A stretch of 64,000 nucleotides of DNA from Bursaphelenchus xylophilus (taxonomy: Eukaryota > Nematoda > Chromadorea > Rhabditida > Aphelenchoididae): assembly GCA_904066235.2 (NCBI GenBank), contig CAJFCV020000004.1, positions 10,044,001 to 10,108,000 of the forward strand, read 5' to 3'. Of the stretch, positions 22,713 to 35,100 are shown piece after piece. The position numbers and the translations under genes were made by a program. Within the stretch, counting starts at the first letter, position 1, and each line of letters opens with the position of its first letter. The notes beneath the pieces were generated by a model. It ran no database searches. It was not told where the DNA came from and saw only the letters and a program-made list of their open reading frames with translations.

Positions 22713-25250
22713 ACGATAAAGCCCATGAATAAATCATGCAAACCTCATTGGCCTACTCAAACAATTTTGGAAATCCATTAGAGCCGAGAAATCCTAATCT
22801 TGCATTCAAAAAAAGGGGAAGTACGTTTACTCATTCGAGAGTAAAATGCCCGAGTGAGAGGAGGTTTCGCAATGACCACGGATCCCCAAAAAAATGGCCT
22901 TCACATCGGAAAAAATGGCCACAAGGCGCGCAAGGGGACGCCACAGCTGTTTGGAAATTTCAAAAACACAGAAAAGCCCGTAAGAGTATTAGATGAAGAA
23001 AAAATTGTTGGGGGAAGGGAATTGCGCGCCTTTTCCTTTCGGAATGGACAACAAAGTTAGGGGGAATAAAGTCTTTGTTCCAGACAACAAAATTGATGGC
23101 TTTGCAAACCGGGAAACGGCATTAAAAATTGGCCCCAAACTATTTACAGAGATCTCGCCCTTTCGTTATTGTTAGTGCAAAATGATCCTCCTTCTACAAG
23201 ATCTACAAAGAAAACTACGAGTAGTTTCTATAAAAAAGGAAAGGTCGTCGATTTAGACATAAAAACATACCCCCAAAAGACCTTGTTATTGTCTTCATGA
23301 CGCAAAATTACGGGTGTTAAGCCGAAAATGATCGGAAAAGGAGAAAACTCGATCCCTCCAGAAATAATTCAAAAGGATGTCCGAACCATAATGAAACGTA
23401 TAGTTCAAAACCATAACGATCTGCGCGATCGCTTTCCCTCAATATGTCTCGGAGAAAGAGGGGGGAGAGTCAGGAAGGTAGAGATCCGTTCGATCCCTTG
23501 AAATCCAGCGGAACAAATAAATCGTGGAGGGAACAACTTCAGCCCCGTCCAGAATATGGAAGAAGATGGAGGGGGGAGAACAAAACGAAGATGGTCGGAG
23601 GGCAACGGCGCGCGTTTTTTCGCTCAATTCACCTCGACAAAAATCAGCCGGTCCGCTGCGGCGGTCGAAGCCCGGTTACTCCTCCATTTTCAAGCGCAAA
23701 TTTCGAACGATGACTAAGCGGCGCGAGTCTCCACGCCTTCAGGGTTCGTAAACGGGTCATTCGAGGTGGAGAAGGGGGAGCGTCAACGATCGGAAAACAC
23801 CTATCTATCAGCGCAAATTAGTGTTTGATGAGTTGATGAGTCAATCAGATCGAACGCGCGAGTCCCCTTCGGTCTGACTCGCTCATAACTGTTTCGAAAA
23901 ACAACAATTTGTGTTGAAACGCGCGAGTCGAACGGAAATTAAACTTTTTAAAAACCAAAAATTATCCAAGATGACTCATACCCACAAAAAACACATTTCT
24001 AATCGGGGCAATGATTCGATGCTAATAAAGAGAAGGCCGTTGGAATAAACAGACTCTCAAAGTGATAGGAAATAGAAAAAATAGAAACGTCAAAGAAAAT
24101 GATGTTTCCATTTCCTATCTTTGCAACCAAAATATTATTCACCATAAACGAAGTGCGTTCGAAATTTGTTTAAAAACGTGCGAATCTGCAAAACAGAATG
24201 ATAGAATTCAGATATCTCTTATCGAGAACGATAAGAGATATCTGCCAAAAGGCAATTTACAAGAACTTTGGACGAGTTGGAGCAACCAGGATATTTTAGA
24301 GCCCGAATCCATCAAAAACGCTAACGCCCTTCCGTTTTCGGAACACAAGGCTTCGAAATGCGAAATCTCACCCATAAACCCGATAAACAAATAAACAAAC
24401 GACTGCTTTTTATAGGATAGAAGGAGGATTCATCTAATGCAAACTTTTAACACTATCCAAGATACCACTATGACACATATTGACGTCAATTCGCTGATAG
24501 CAGAAACTCGAAATCCTCCGTCTTTATCACATTATGCACAAGATTATTAAATCCTTACTGAACGGAGAAGAAGACAAAAAAATTGTCAAGTCATTGAGAA
24601 ATCCATAAAAAGCCTTTCGAACGACCAGATAATCAGCATAATAACCATCCCTTTATCCGATTTTCCTTGTTTTACAACGGGTTTTCCCGCCAAAATATAG
24701 TGGCCATGGAAACCCGAATTTCAAAAACAACGGCCAAATTTTCAACTCCTAATTCACGTCCGCGACCCTCCCCCAAAAAACCCGAGAACTCCATAAATCT
24801 GATCTACATCCTCTTCGATGCCATTGCTTGGAATTGTGCCATCACCGCCGGCCTAACCATCTCGCAGCGCTATTTGGACGGACAAACCGCGGCGGACCAG
24901 TGAAAGGTCAAGGAGAGCCGGAACAATAGAGGCATCAAGATGAAGAGAGTTCATACCATAGTAAGTCCGGGTCAGAGCGCTTTAATGGGAAAGACAACAC
25001 CAAGCGACAGCTTTGCAGAGAAATGACCAACTCCTGGACAGCTTATTGTCGGTCTAGCTTTGAAGAAATATTAATGAACAATGAGCATTATACCGAAATT
25101 CAAAGCTAATTAAGCGGCTCAAAAACTTTCTATCGGACTGAACACAATGTCGAAACTTCTCGTAACCAAAAACCAAGCCTACATGCAATATTTCGCAATC
25201 CAACGTTTCCGCCGTCCAGTACAACATAATTCATAGCTTTTTCCGGAAAA
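22713..25250. other. Unique DNA without a convincing gene; contains a perfect hairpin
   Basis: Several open frames of 60-110 codons occur, but none has a recognisable domain. The best is 24667-24903 (plus, 78 codons) with a hydrophobic stretch INLIYILFDAIAWNCAITAG near its end; it could be an exon but lacks supporting signals. A perfect inverted repeat lies at 24209-24244. Runs of cgcgcgagtc-type words occur at 23700-23930. Confidence 0.35.
24209..24244. other. Perfect 16 bp hairpin with a 4-base loop
   Basis: CAGATATCTCTTATCG, loop AGAA, then the exact reverse complement CGATAAGAGATATCTG. It stands alone in unique DNA and does not belong to any of the repeat families described here. Confidence 0.8.
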
Positions 25251-25578
25251 TTATCTGATTGGGACTGTGACCGCGGATTTCCTTTCAATCAAAGTGCTGT
25301 AAATTCTCAGATTTCTAGAGCTGTGCTGCGCCTTTGAGATCAAATTTGCAATATTACTCCTTCCGAGTCTCCCGAAACGATGGCGTATAAACACAGCATT
25401 TTTTTGTAAAGCTATGGCCAGAAAATTCCAATACGCCACACACGAGAGCAAAAGCACATTTACACAAAAATCCGACATTACCCCCACCGTTCCGCTTGGC
25501 AATACGCGGTGTTTCCTCAGTATTACCTAAAAACCAAAAACAATAAAGAAAATTACTTACATTTTCTTTATCCTCCAT
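25251..25578 (-). CDS. Possible two-exon small membrane protein, 97 aa
   Basis: Exon 1 (25578-25561) encodes MEDKEN and ends at a GTAAGT donor. Exon 2 (25526-25251) begins after a TTTTTAG acceptor and stays open to a stop. Both junctions are phase 0 and the total is 294 bases. An acceptor-like TTTTTGCAG lies about 30 bases upstream of the ATG, as expected for spliced-leader addition. The protein has one hydrophobic stretch (VNVLLLSCVAYWNFLAIAL) followed by a basic tail (RHRFGRLGRSN). I do not recognise it. It could be a real small single-pass membrane protein or a chance model; the splice signals are the main support. Confidence 0.4.
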
Positions 25579-26011
25579 GATGAAAGATATATTTACGGCC
25601 TCTACTTGCTGCAAAAATCAGTATCAATCCTCTTGGGCTGGGGAAAAGCCTTGTTTCAGCGAGGGAATCAGCGAGAAAATTGCCGAGACGGAATGTCACT
25701 GAGGGTGTAACAAAATGTCACATGATTTATTGGGAAGGGAAGATGACAATAAGATTATTTTCAGTTGAATTTTAGGGGGTTTTTACATAAATTGAGAGTG
25801 TTTTGACCGACATTGATGTTACTTTATGGCTTAAAAATACTATTTATCTTGATGGTCTAGTATAACATAAAAATTTGATATTTTTTTAAAAAAATTTAAA
25901 AATTTCACTGCCTATCGCTAGAAAAACATTTCCATACGTATACGTACATATATGATATCGCTATTTATTTTTAAAAATCATGAATTATCTGCAAAAATAT
26001 TCGGTTTCAGA

Positions 26012-28604
26012 TCACTTGTCCTTCTCCTTGTCTCTGTTCGAATTCTTGGCGGCGGTTTGGATTTTCTTGCCCAGGAAGCCGTCCGACGCCAGCACACGAT
26101 ACAACAGCATGCAATTCACGACGAAGAAAAAGATGCTTCCATATAATCCGACGGCTTTGTAGAAGTAGACAAAGTGGTCTTGTTGGGTGAAAGTGAAGTG
26201 AACTTGGAAAATCTGGACGAAAAACCGGAAAATGACGAAGCTAAAAGGTCAGTGAGATAATTTACAGACTCCAAACGCTTTTTTTTAATTAAAAATCTTA
26301 AAAAAATCGACCACTTACGTCACAACATTCAGATATTTAATGATTTCAAACTCCATTTTATGACTTTCCGCCCGCCCAGAAAGTTGATGCAGTGTTCTCA
26401 TGTGCAAAAAGACGCTAGAAATTCAATATTACAACTCAAAATCCATTGAAAATGCTCAAAAACTACGAGTTTTATACTAATTTACCTGTTCACCTCCATT
26501 AGTAGTCCCCAATACCCAAAAATCGCAAAATCATGACTGCAGATGGGGCAAAGGAAGACAAAAACAGTCACGGCATGATGGAATAAGAGCTCTAGAGTCC
26601 ATCTGGAGATCTCATGCTTCAACATGTCCAAGGCATCGTGGATAAAATACCCTGAAAATGAAAATAAGGGAAGATCAGGGATTTTCGAAAATTTTCAGAG
26701 AAAAATCGCTAAAATTAAGCCAAAATTTATTTCTATAGAAACCAGCTGGCATTGAAAAATCAAATAATTCGAAAATTTCAAAATGAAAATGAGATTTTTA
26801 GCGAAAAAGAGACGAAAATTTGAAACGATGACTAAAAGTCAAAAATTTTGGAAAATTGGGAAAAAATCGGTGAAAACCAACGTCATTAATGTCCGAAAGA
26901 GTTTTTAATGCCAAACACAAAATAATTTTGATCCCAAATCAAAAATTTTTAACCCAAAAACGTTCGAAACTCCGAAAAATCGGAACTGGGACGATTGGGG
27001 AAAAAGATGATTGGGGAAACTGAAAAGTATTATTTTTGTTCGCTACTAGTGTGAAATAAGGATAATCGAGGGTGCTGATTTCGAAAATGACAGTCATTTT
27101 TTGATGCTTACTTTTTTCCTAAAGTAGTACCGTAAAGTTGTAATTTTTTGAATTTTTTCATGGATACTCGATTTGGGGGTTTTCGAAGGTGGTGCTTTCA
27201 AATCAGAAAAAATGAATAAGATTTTCGAAATCAGCACCATCAAAGACCCCTAAATCGAGTATTTATGAAAAAAATGCAAAAAATTACTATTTTACACTAC
27301 TACGTAAGGAAAAAAGTAGCTATCAAAAACTAGGCATGGCTCCGGGCCGGGCTTTCCAAAATTTCCCGGCCCGGGCCGGGCCGACTAATTTCTCGGCCCG
27401 GCCCCGGGCTTCGATTTTCAGGCCTGGCCCGGCCCGGGCCGGCCCGGTTTTTTATGAAATCTGAGTTTTGCCCGGAAAAAAAGGAAAAAATAAGCTTTTT
27501 CGATAAAATTTTTCATTTTTTCGAACACAATGCTGATAGCGAACGTAAAATGACCTTATTTACCACTCGCCCAAATGAAAAAATAATTTTCAGGTCAATT
27601 TGAAAAAAAATTTTCAGAAATTCTTAAGTGCGACCTCATAGTTAATACGCTGGCAAAAAAAGCAAAAGGAAAAATTTTCAAAAATACGCAATACGCTTGT
27701 AGGTTTTTTCAAATTCAATAAAAGATCTGTGATAAAACATTTTTGCTAAAATTTGGGTGACTATACACAAAATTTTATGATTTTTTGTAACCAGATGGTA
27801 AGACAATTTATGGCGACTTAGTAATTTACAAAAATAGTCAAGCGGCAATTGAACTATGTATATGTTTTGCTAAATTATCTTTTACATTTTGCGAATTTTC
27901 CCTTCATTTCCTGCTTTGTTTCTTTCCAGCGTAGTACAAAAATTTTCCGGGCCGAACCGGGCCGGGCTTTCCAAATTTTACAAGCCCGGGCCCGGGCCGG
28001 GCTTGGAGATTTAGGCCCGGCCCGCAGGCCCGGGCCGGGCTGGCCCGGTTTGCAGCCATGCTTATCAAAAACCCCTCGATTACCTTAATTTCACACTTGC
28101 ATCGAAGAAAAATAATAATTTTCTGTTTCCCCTATCGTACTTTTCCCCAATCGTCCAAGCGAAAAATCAGCAAAAATGAGAAATTTTTGCAAAAAAAGCC
28201 TCCGGTTTCCCTCAAAATTCCCCTGAAATTCTTACCGACACTGAATTGGAAGACATACTTCATGTAGGGCTCATAATAAGTCGCTGGATTGTCGAACATC
28301 AACCGGAAGTGGGTAATGGCAAAGCCCAACACGAACCCTCCGCTGATCATTGAATGGGTAATGCAAATTGTCAAATTTCGGAGCCGGTATTGCCTGAAAA
28401 TTTGGGGAATCTTGAAAATTCTCACCGAAATCCACTAAAATTCGTCCAGGACCATCTCCACATACAGATGGAGAAGAGCTTGAAGGCCAGGAAAGAGCCC
28501 AAAATTGGAAGGAAATTTCGCGCCTCTAAGATTCGTCCCCATTCTGGAGCAAAAATGTACCAGCCAGGAGGCAATGTCAGATCCAACCGCTCTTCGTAAA
28601 GCAT
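26012..28604 (-). CDS. TLC-domain multi-pass membrane protein (TLCD-like), 5 exons
   Basis: Exons: 28604-28426, 28393-28236, 26651-26486, 26414-26319 and 26240-26012. They sum to 828 bases, encoding 275 residues, a typical size for TLCD1/TLCD2-type proteins. The protein is largely hydrophobic with about six to seven membrane segments. The TRAM/LAG1/CLN8 (TLC) signature is seen in SVGYFIHDALDMLKHEISRW followed by LLFHHAVTVFVFLCPICSHD and GYWGLLMEVNSVFLHMRTLH. TLCD relatives act in membrane lipid composition and fluidity; the precise role here is inference. The C-terminus is lysine-rich (NSNRDKEKDK). An acceptor-like AAATTAG lies just before the ATG. Intron 2 is about 1.6 kb because it contains a family C fold-back hit by a hAT-like element; the other introns are 32-78 bp. 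Confidence 0.85.
26985..28158. repeat. Family C fold-back split by a hAT-like element
   Basis: The left arm begins ggaactgggacgattgggga and runs to about 27330. The right arm resumes at 28065 and ends ttccccaatcgtcc. The two halves restore a palindrome of about 430 bp when the insertion is removed. It lies in intron 2 of the TLC-domain gene. Confidence 0.8.
27331..28064. mobile_element. hAT-like element, 734 bp, with 8 bp target duplication
   Basis: The ends are TAGGCATGGCTCCGGGCCGG and the inverted partner CCGGTTTGCAGCCATGCTTA. They are flanked by the perfect 8 bp direct repeat TCAAAAAC at 27323-27330 and 28065-28072, the duplication length of hAT transposons. GGCCCGGGC-rich subterminal blocks occur at both ends. 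The interior is AT-rich with no transposase, so the element is non-autonomous. Confidence 0.85.
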
Positions 28605-28715
28605 GCTAATTTGATTGGTGGGAAAGTAGATTTTTTTTGTGAAAAAATCGAAATTTGAGAAAAAAATTAAATGTCATTTTTTTCAAAAAATCTTTTTTCA
28701 ACTAGAGATGTAAGC

Positions 28716-28866
28716 TATTCTGTCGGGAAAATAATGAGCACAACGTTGCTGTGCCAATCGTTGAACTGAAAAGCAATTTGATTTTGCCGCGACACAATTA
28801 ATTTTTCTCGGCGGCGATGCGATTTTCGATGCGACAGAGTGCTCATTATTTTTCCGACAGACCGAT
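28716..28866. repeat. Family A palindromic element
   Basis: Reads tctgtcgggaaaataatgag on the left and ctcattatttttccgacaga on the right, with the ggcgatgcgattttcgatgc interior. The TGCACNGTGCA array starts directly after it, as at 14347. Confidence 0.85.
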
Positions 28867-28889
28867 ATTTTCGTAAAGGAGACTTTTGC

Positions 28890-29145
28890 ATTTTCGAACG
28901 GTGCATCTTGAACTTTTTCCCACGCTTGTCGCCAACGCCCATTTTTCTTTTTATTGCACAGTGCAAACCGCAAAAAAACCGTTCGCACTATGCAAATCCC
29001 AGGCTCCGACGCGGCGACATGACCGAAACAACAGTCCAGCGATAATTTGTCGCGCAGTGCAAAACCAAAAAAAGATCGAATGCACGGTGCAAAATTCGGG
29101 GTTTTTTCGCGTACGGTGCGGGGCTCGGCAAATGTCCATGCACTT
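28890..29145. repeat. TGCACNGTGCA word array (copy 2, degraded)
   Basis: Shares the framework of copy 1: gtgcatcttgaactttttcc, cacgcttgtcgccaacgc, then gcacagtgcaaacc, gcactatgcaaat, cgcagtgcaaaacc, tgcacggtgcaaaa and gtacggtgcgggg. Several words carry a mutation that breaks the palindrome. Confidence 0.75.
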
Positions 29146-29160
29146 TATGGATATACTAAT

Positions 29161-29284
29161 GTCAGTCTGTCGGGAAAATAATGAACACTCTGATGCATCG
29201 AAAATCGGATCGTCACTGAGAAAATGAACTGGGTCGCGGCAAATTGCTTTTCATTGACGTTGGGTTCAGTATTTTCCCGACATG
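29161..29284. repeat. Family A element with inverted interior
   Basis: Begins gtcagtctgtcgggaaaata and ends agtattttcccgacatg. The interior (gatgcatcgaaaatcggatc ... gggtcgcggcaaattgctttt) is the reverse complement of the usual family A interior. Confidence 0.7.
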
Positions 29285-29799
29285 TCCAAGATTCGTTAAT
29301 TACAGCTTTGTTTTTTACTCTTGAAATATTTTACCCTTATAATAAGAAAATAAGATTTTTTTGTATTACAATTTTTGTATAATACAAAAAATCTGATTTT
29401 CTTTTTATTTCGCAAACTGCGGATTTTTCCATTTTACCTCAATCCAAAATTACATCGAGGTTCATTGAAGAAAGTTGTAGGTATTGTGCTTGACATATGA
29501 TGATAAGTTTCGCCATTTGATTCCTGCCAATTAGCCTCTTACAAATCTCGCAATGACTACAAAACGGTTCCCAAACTAGAATTCTTTTTTCAAGATGCTT
29601 GCATAGGCAAAGAAGCCGTAACTGAAGTATTATATCTGTGCACTATTTTGAGACCTGTCCTTGTGATAGGTAACAAATTTTGAGACAATAAAAGAACGTG
29701 CAAACGAATGTCAAGTTAATTTTCGAGAGTGTTGACGACGACAAGTCCACAAGTTCGAAGATTCCAATGGTGGACAGGAATTTGTTTTTATTGACCTTT
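29285..29799. other. No gene recognised
   Basis: AT-rich. Contains a diverged palindrome around 29345-29405 (ataagaaaataagatttttt ... tacaaaaaatctgattttct). Nothing else seen. Confidence 0.35.
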
Positions 29800-30135
29800 C
29801 GTTTTCGCACAGTGCATTTTGAATTTTTGTCGCCAACTCACTGTTAAATTTTCCCTTTTTCGCACCGTGCAAACCTCGAAAAGACCGTTTGCACTGTGCA
29901 AATTCTCGTGGCGGCGCAATTGAGAAAAGCTTATGTCGCAGCGATATTTCAAATGCACAGTGCAAAACCAAAAAAGGGTGAATGCACGGTGCAAGAACTC
30001 GCGAATTTTTGTGCACGGTGCGGACCGCGACAAATGTCCAGGCACTTTGTGAAAATGCTAATATTGCACAGTGCAGAGAAAAAGTTTGTTTTCGCACAGT
30101 GCATGTCGCAAAGATCACTCTGGCGACTTGGAGCT
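29800..30135. repeat. TGCACNGTGCA word array (copy 3)
   Basis: At least eight intact words: cgcacagtgca, cgcaccgtgca, tgcactgtgca, tgcacagtgca, tgcacggtgca (twice), tgcacagtgca and cgcacagtgca. Their order and most spacers match copy 1, for example aaattctcgtggcggcgca against the same framework there. Relative to copy 1 a block is missing near the right end. Confidence 0.85.
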
Positions 30136-30556
30136 GAAAAAAAGCTTGCGCTATTTTTGCCATATTTCGTGTCTAAAACTACACATACAAAGTGATGTTT
30201 GAGAAAGTGTAAAACGCGATTGTAGAGTGTAAATTGTAACAGTGTTTAACCTCAAATATCACCAATCACATTTGAAAATTTTCCTCTAACTTACACTTTA
30301 GTGCGACAACTCTAATTGCTTTACACTTTAGAGTGACAACAAAACTAAAAATTTATTAAAATTAGAATCAATGTTCTGTGTGTCATAGCTACTTTACTGT
30401 AAATGAGTATTGTTTTCGCATCTTTACTTGTTCCAAACACCATCCATAATAAACTCGAAGCTCTTTTTTTCGAGCTGGAGGGGTGTCGAGTAGTCCAAAA
30501 TAGTGCTGATTTAGAAAGTCAATTTAATTTTTTCTAATTTTTGCTTGTTTATCTCA
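30136..30556. other. No gene recognised
   Basis: AT-rich spacer with a short local duplication of acactttagtgcgacaac / acactttagagtgacaac at 30292-30341. Confidence 0.4.
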
Positions 30557-31588
30557 CAAGGAAAGTACTTCTATGGGGTGTGGAGTTACAGGTTAAGACA
30601 TATACCAAAAAAGTCGCAAAATTTTTCTGATTCAGAATATGTAAAAGTTAGCTGACTAATTTTGGTTTGTAAGGGTGCAAAAATCCTCAGAACTTTTCTC
30701 GGAACACTACGCAAATGGTAAAAATTTGGTCAAAAAGGCATTTGCGCGGTGTTGCGAGAAAACTTCAGAGGATTTCTTCACCCTTGCAAACCAAAATTAG
30801 GCGGCTAGTTTTTATAAGAGAGTTTTTTACAAACTGAAGCTTCCCTCCAAGGGGCCCGGACATTGTTGCAACGACCATCACCAAATTTCTTGAAACTTGG
30901 CCAGTAGAAAGGCCTGAGCATGCTGATGAAAAGCGAAGAAGGGTTTCGCGAAATTTCAACCAGTCCGCGATTACTGTAACAATTTGGGTTTTGTAAAGCA
31001 GCCGTTGTCACGGACCGGGCGATCGCCCTACGGTTGCTGAGACTTCTTGTCTGTATGTTTTCGAACATGGCCAACATTTTTCTAATTGAAACTTTTTTTG
31101 TATCTTTTCGTCTTTCGGTAGTACCGTAATCGTCATGATACCATATCGATTACTGCCGAAAATTGGAAAGAGTGTAACAAGTTTTCAAACCGGATTATAA
31201 AAGTTGGACACCCTTCCCGTAAAATAAAACAAAAAAATCAAAAATATAAGTTTTTGAGATATAAGCGTTCAAAGTTGCCATGTTCGGTTACTGTAGGACC
31301 AAAAAGGGGATGATCAATTTTCAAACGGTACGATTGATTGCCACGCCTCACCCATTAATAGATCAGCCTTAGAAAAATATTTTCAGGTCAAAAAATAAAT
31401 ATTTGAGGCTTTTTTTCAGGCTTTATACGATGGTTACTGTAGTTTCTAACTTTTGTTAATTTCGCTAACAAATTTATTGGAATGACGAATTTAGACAAGC
31501 TATCCGGGTCAGAAGCGCGCATACATCATGGAAGGCAAAAATCAGAATCGTAATACTACCCATTCCTGAAATAGTGGGAGATTACGGT

Positions 31589-32121
31589 TGTCCGATTCCA
31601 CCTTCGGTCAGAAAAGAAAACGACAATATGGCTAGTGGTCTTGCGGTGTTCTTCCTGTCGATTACCTTCCGCACTCTTGCTACCTGAAATTACTTGGCCT
31701 TCCAAGTGGAAGGTTGCGGATGTGGATGTCGGGTAATCGATTGTATTCGTTCCCCTTAAAAGATGAACACGAGAATGAGAGAAAATTAACTCGAATAAAT
31801 GAATTTATCAATAAACGTAAACAATACAATAAAATGTGCAATACAACACAACTCTACAATAACAACACTACAATAACAACTACAACAACTCGACACAACA
31901 ACAACCCATAAAAAATATCTGATCAAGATGGGATAAAACCTCGGAGAAGGTTACGGTGTCGTGATTCAGGCTCTCCGCTTCGGGATCTCTCCATCGAACA
32001 TTCTCGAACATCGGGGAAAAACAACTGGGGAAACAGTTGACACAGGGGACATCTCTCTCTCTCCATAAATTCCATCGAGTTGACACATCGTGGATAACTC
32101 CAGGTTCCGTGGAATCTGACA
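31589..32121 (-). repeat. 3' LTR (element orientation), 533 bp
   Basis: Direct repeat of 35793-36325. It contains the stop codon and last ~80 codons of the gag ORF. The preceding interior sequence on the minus strand (ttgggcgggcaa) is a short purine-rich tract in the position of a polypurine tract. Confidence 0.92.
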
Positions 32122-35100
32122 TTGCCCGCCCAAGTACAAAGTGCTTCTTCTTCGTTCCGTTCATCCATTCTGTCCATCGATCAATCATCCTTTGTCCAAA
32201 GCTATCAAGTTTGCATCTTTCTTCATTCATACATTTGATCACATCGATGGCAGAATCATCATACTTCAGTTCCTCAGTTGTCCTTCTCAATTCACATCCC
32301 AATCTTTCATCATTATCAGTTTGAAACATGTCTACTTTCAAATTCTCTCTCATCATAAACATGTAAGGTTCTATGACATTGTTTGATCCCTCTACTGCGT
32401 CATCTTCCAATTCGGTCAAAATCAAGACTACAATAATCTTCGTCACATCTGGTTGAATCAATGTCATAAAATTCTCCAATGGGTGGATCACATCATAATG
32501 AGCTCTCTTGTTCTTCTTCAAGGTGTACCTCTTCCTCTTCTTCTTCTTTCTCAAAAACATTTCGTTGGCGCTTCTCTCTTCAATTTCATTATCAAAAAAG
32601 ATAATTACATCATCTTTCACGTACTTCTTTCTCACTGCGTAGCTATCAGTCATGACACAAAGTGTCTCTGCGACTCGTCGCGGACCCTGCCGGCGGCCAA
32701 AAATCTTCTGTGCTCTGAATACATCAAACTTATTCTCGAGATTCTCATTCTCAATATCCACATCGAAATTCTTCAAATCATCATCACTTTTCTCAATTTC
32801 TATCGGATATAACTCTTGACGATGTATTCTTCTTTGCACGGAGTTCTCAAAAGGTTTCTCAAACTTTCCTGGTACTTCATCAAAATTCTTTTCATTCAGC
32901 TCATCTGGTTTCTCGCAATCAACCTTCTCATCACTTACCATCATAACAATTGCTCCTTGGTTCCTCTGAGTTTCAATGTCTCTCCTTCTAGGCGATACAC
33001 ATATCAATTTGTGGTGATCTTCTCCACATCTCTCACATTTCTCAGCATCACAACTCCCTGAATGGTTCATCAAACATTTCTCACATGCTTTCAGCTGTTG
33101 AATTCTTTTTCTTCTCAAATATGCTGAGTAATGGATCCCGCACATCCTTCCGTTGTGCTTTCCTTGGCAAAAGTAGCATCTTATAGCCTGCTTATGTTCT
33201 CTGTCGTTCCTGATCGGCTCTGACTCTTTCTTCTCCATTCTCCTTCGGACATCATCGTTCTCAAAGGGTCTTCTTTCATCTTCTGAATTTTCTGAAACAG
33301 TGCCAAATGATTCTCTTCGGTAATTTTCAAATCTTCGCCTCTTCATTCTCTGAACAATAACATCGTGGGCCCACTGTGCAAAATGGTCCGCTCCACGGTC
33401 ATATGCTCTGTCGTAACCATGACAAAACTCCAATACATTGGCTTGATCTTCAGGCAAAATCCTAAAAAATGCATCAAATAAAGACTCATCGTGCATATCA
33501 TATCTGGCATCTTTCAGCCTAAGCACAGCTTCATAATATCTCAGAATATTCTTCGGCGTTTCATATGCTGGGTACATTGTCGGGAGATCGAACAAATCCA
33601 TTAACATCTTCATCGTACTCGTCTTGGTCGTGCTAAAGTGTCTTTCCAGCGACTTCAATGTTCTTCTCAACGATTCCATTCCAGGATCCAGCGATTCTAC
33701 AATTCTGGTTTCGTCTCTTCCCAATCTTCCTCTCAAAAATGCATTCTTTTGCATGGGCAAGTAGTTGGGATTCAATCCAATCAATGAGTTATACTGGACA
33801 ATAAATCTCTTCCATCCAGTGTAATTCTTTTCGTATAACTTTGGGATCATCGATTCTGTCACATTCGGCGATTTCCTATGTGAATGTTTCTCAAACTGCA
33901 GACATCGACATCGTAATTTCCCTTTCTCAAATGCTGAATACAAGCACAGTGTATCCAATTCTCTTCCTTCATGGCGTCTTCCATAATCGTTATCTGTTGA
34001 TGAACTCGACGATGAGTGTCTTCTTGACTTCTTAAGAGTGGTTTTCTTCTCTTTCTCACGTCGATTCCGTCCATGTCGACTTCGTTCGTCCGGTGAACTG
34101 TCTCTAAATGATCTATTTCGTCTTCTCTTACCTTGTGAAGCACGATTCTGCGATCTTTTCCATCGTCGGCTACCTTGCGACGTACTGCTATCAGATCCTC
34201 CATCGGACTCTGATTCTGAACTTGATTCGCTTGAACTACACCTGCGATAGCAACGTGTCCGCAGGCTCTGTCCTTCCAAACGTCTCCTTTCGTTCGTCCT
34301 TGATTTACTTGAGTTACCACGCTGATGTCCTCTCGAATCACTGGTTTCCCTTTTCAATCTTGGATATTCCACATGACGATCCTCTTCGCCATCTCGACTG
34401 CTTGATCCATACCTCGATTTACTTGAGTTACCACGCTGATTTCCTCTCCAATCACTGGTTTCCCTTTTCAATCTTCGGTATTCCACATGACGATCCTCTT
34501 CGCCATCTCGACTGCTTGATCCAGACCTTGCCCATCGACTCTCGGCCCTTCTCCTCAACACAATCGACTTGCGGTCTCTTCCGCTTTCACTTGATGTACT
34601 ATATGATCTGAACCTCGCCTTTCTGCTCGGGGTCCTTCCCTTCATCCTAGCCACATCTTCCTCTGACTCGGTGCTCTCCAAGCTATCCGTTCTTCTATTG
34701 CTCCTCAGAGACTTCATTTGGTTGCTCCGCAGAGACTTGTCGCATTTGCTCCTCAGAGACTTGATTTCGTTGCTCCGCAGAGACTTACTCAATCTTCGTG
34801 TTCTCAAATCCATCTCATCATGGTGTTTGTTCCATGATGTCGGCTTCAGGAATTGATCTTCAACGTCGATATCTTCGGGTTGTCGTGTTGTGTAAGTTGC
34901 GTTCTCAATTGCCTTCTGATGCTTTTCCTTTCTTCCGCTTCTACCTTCCCAGAACTTCTCTGCTCCATACCTGAGGTCTTCCGCTTTTGAGTGAGTAGGT
35001 TGGCCATCGACGCGTCCCTGTCTGTCGGGCACCTCTTCCTGGGTGAATCTTTTGCGTTCGCCTTCCAATTCTACCTCCAACTCAACTTCTCCATCACTTT

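Noticed and set aside
24667..24903. 78-codon ORF with a hydrophobic segment as a gene
   Set aside because: Possible, but one hydrophobic stretch is not enough; no acceptor at the start and no identifiable relatives.
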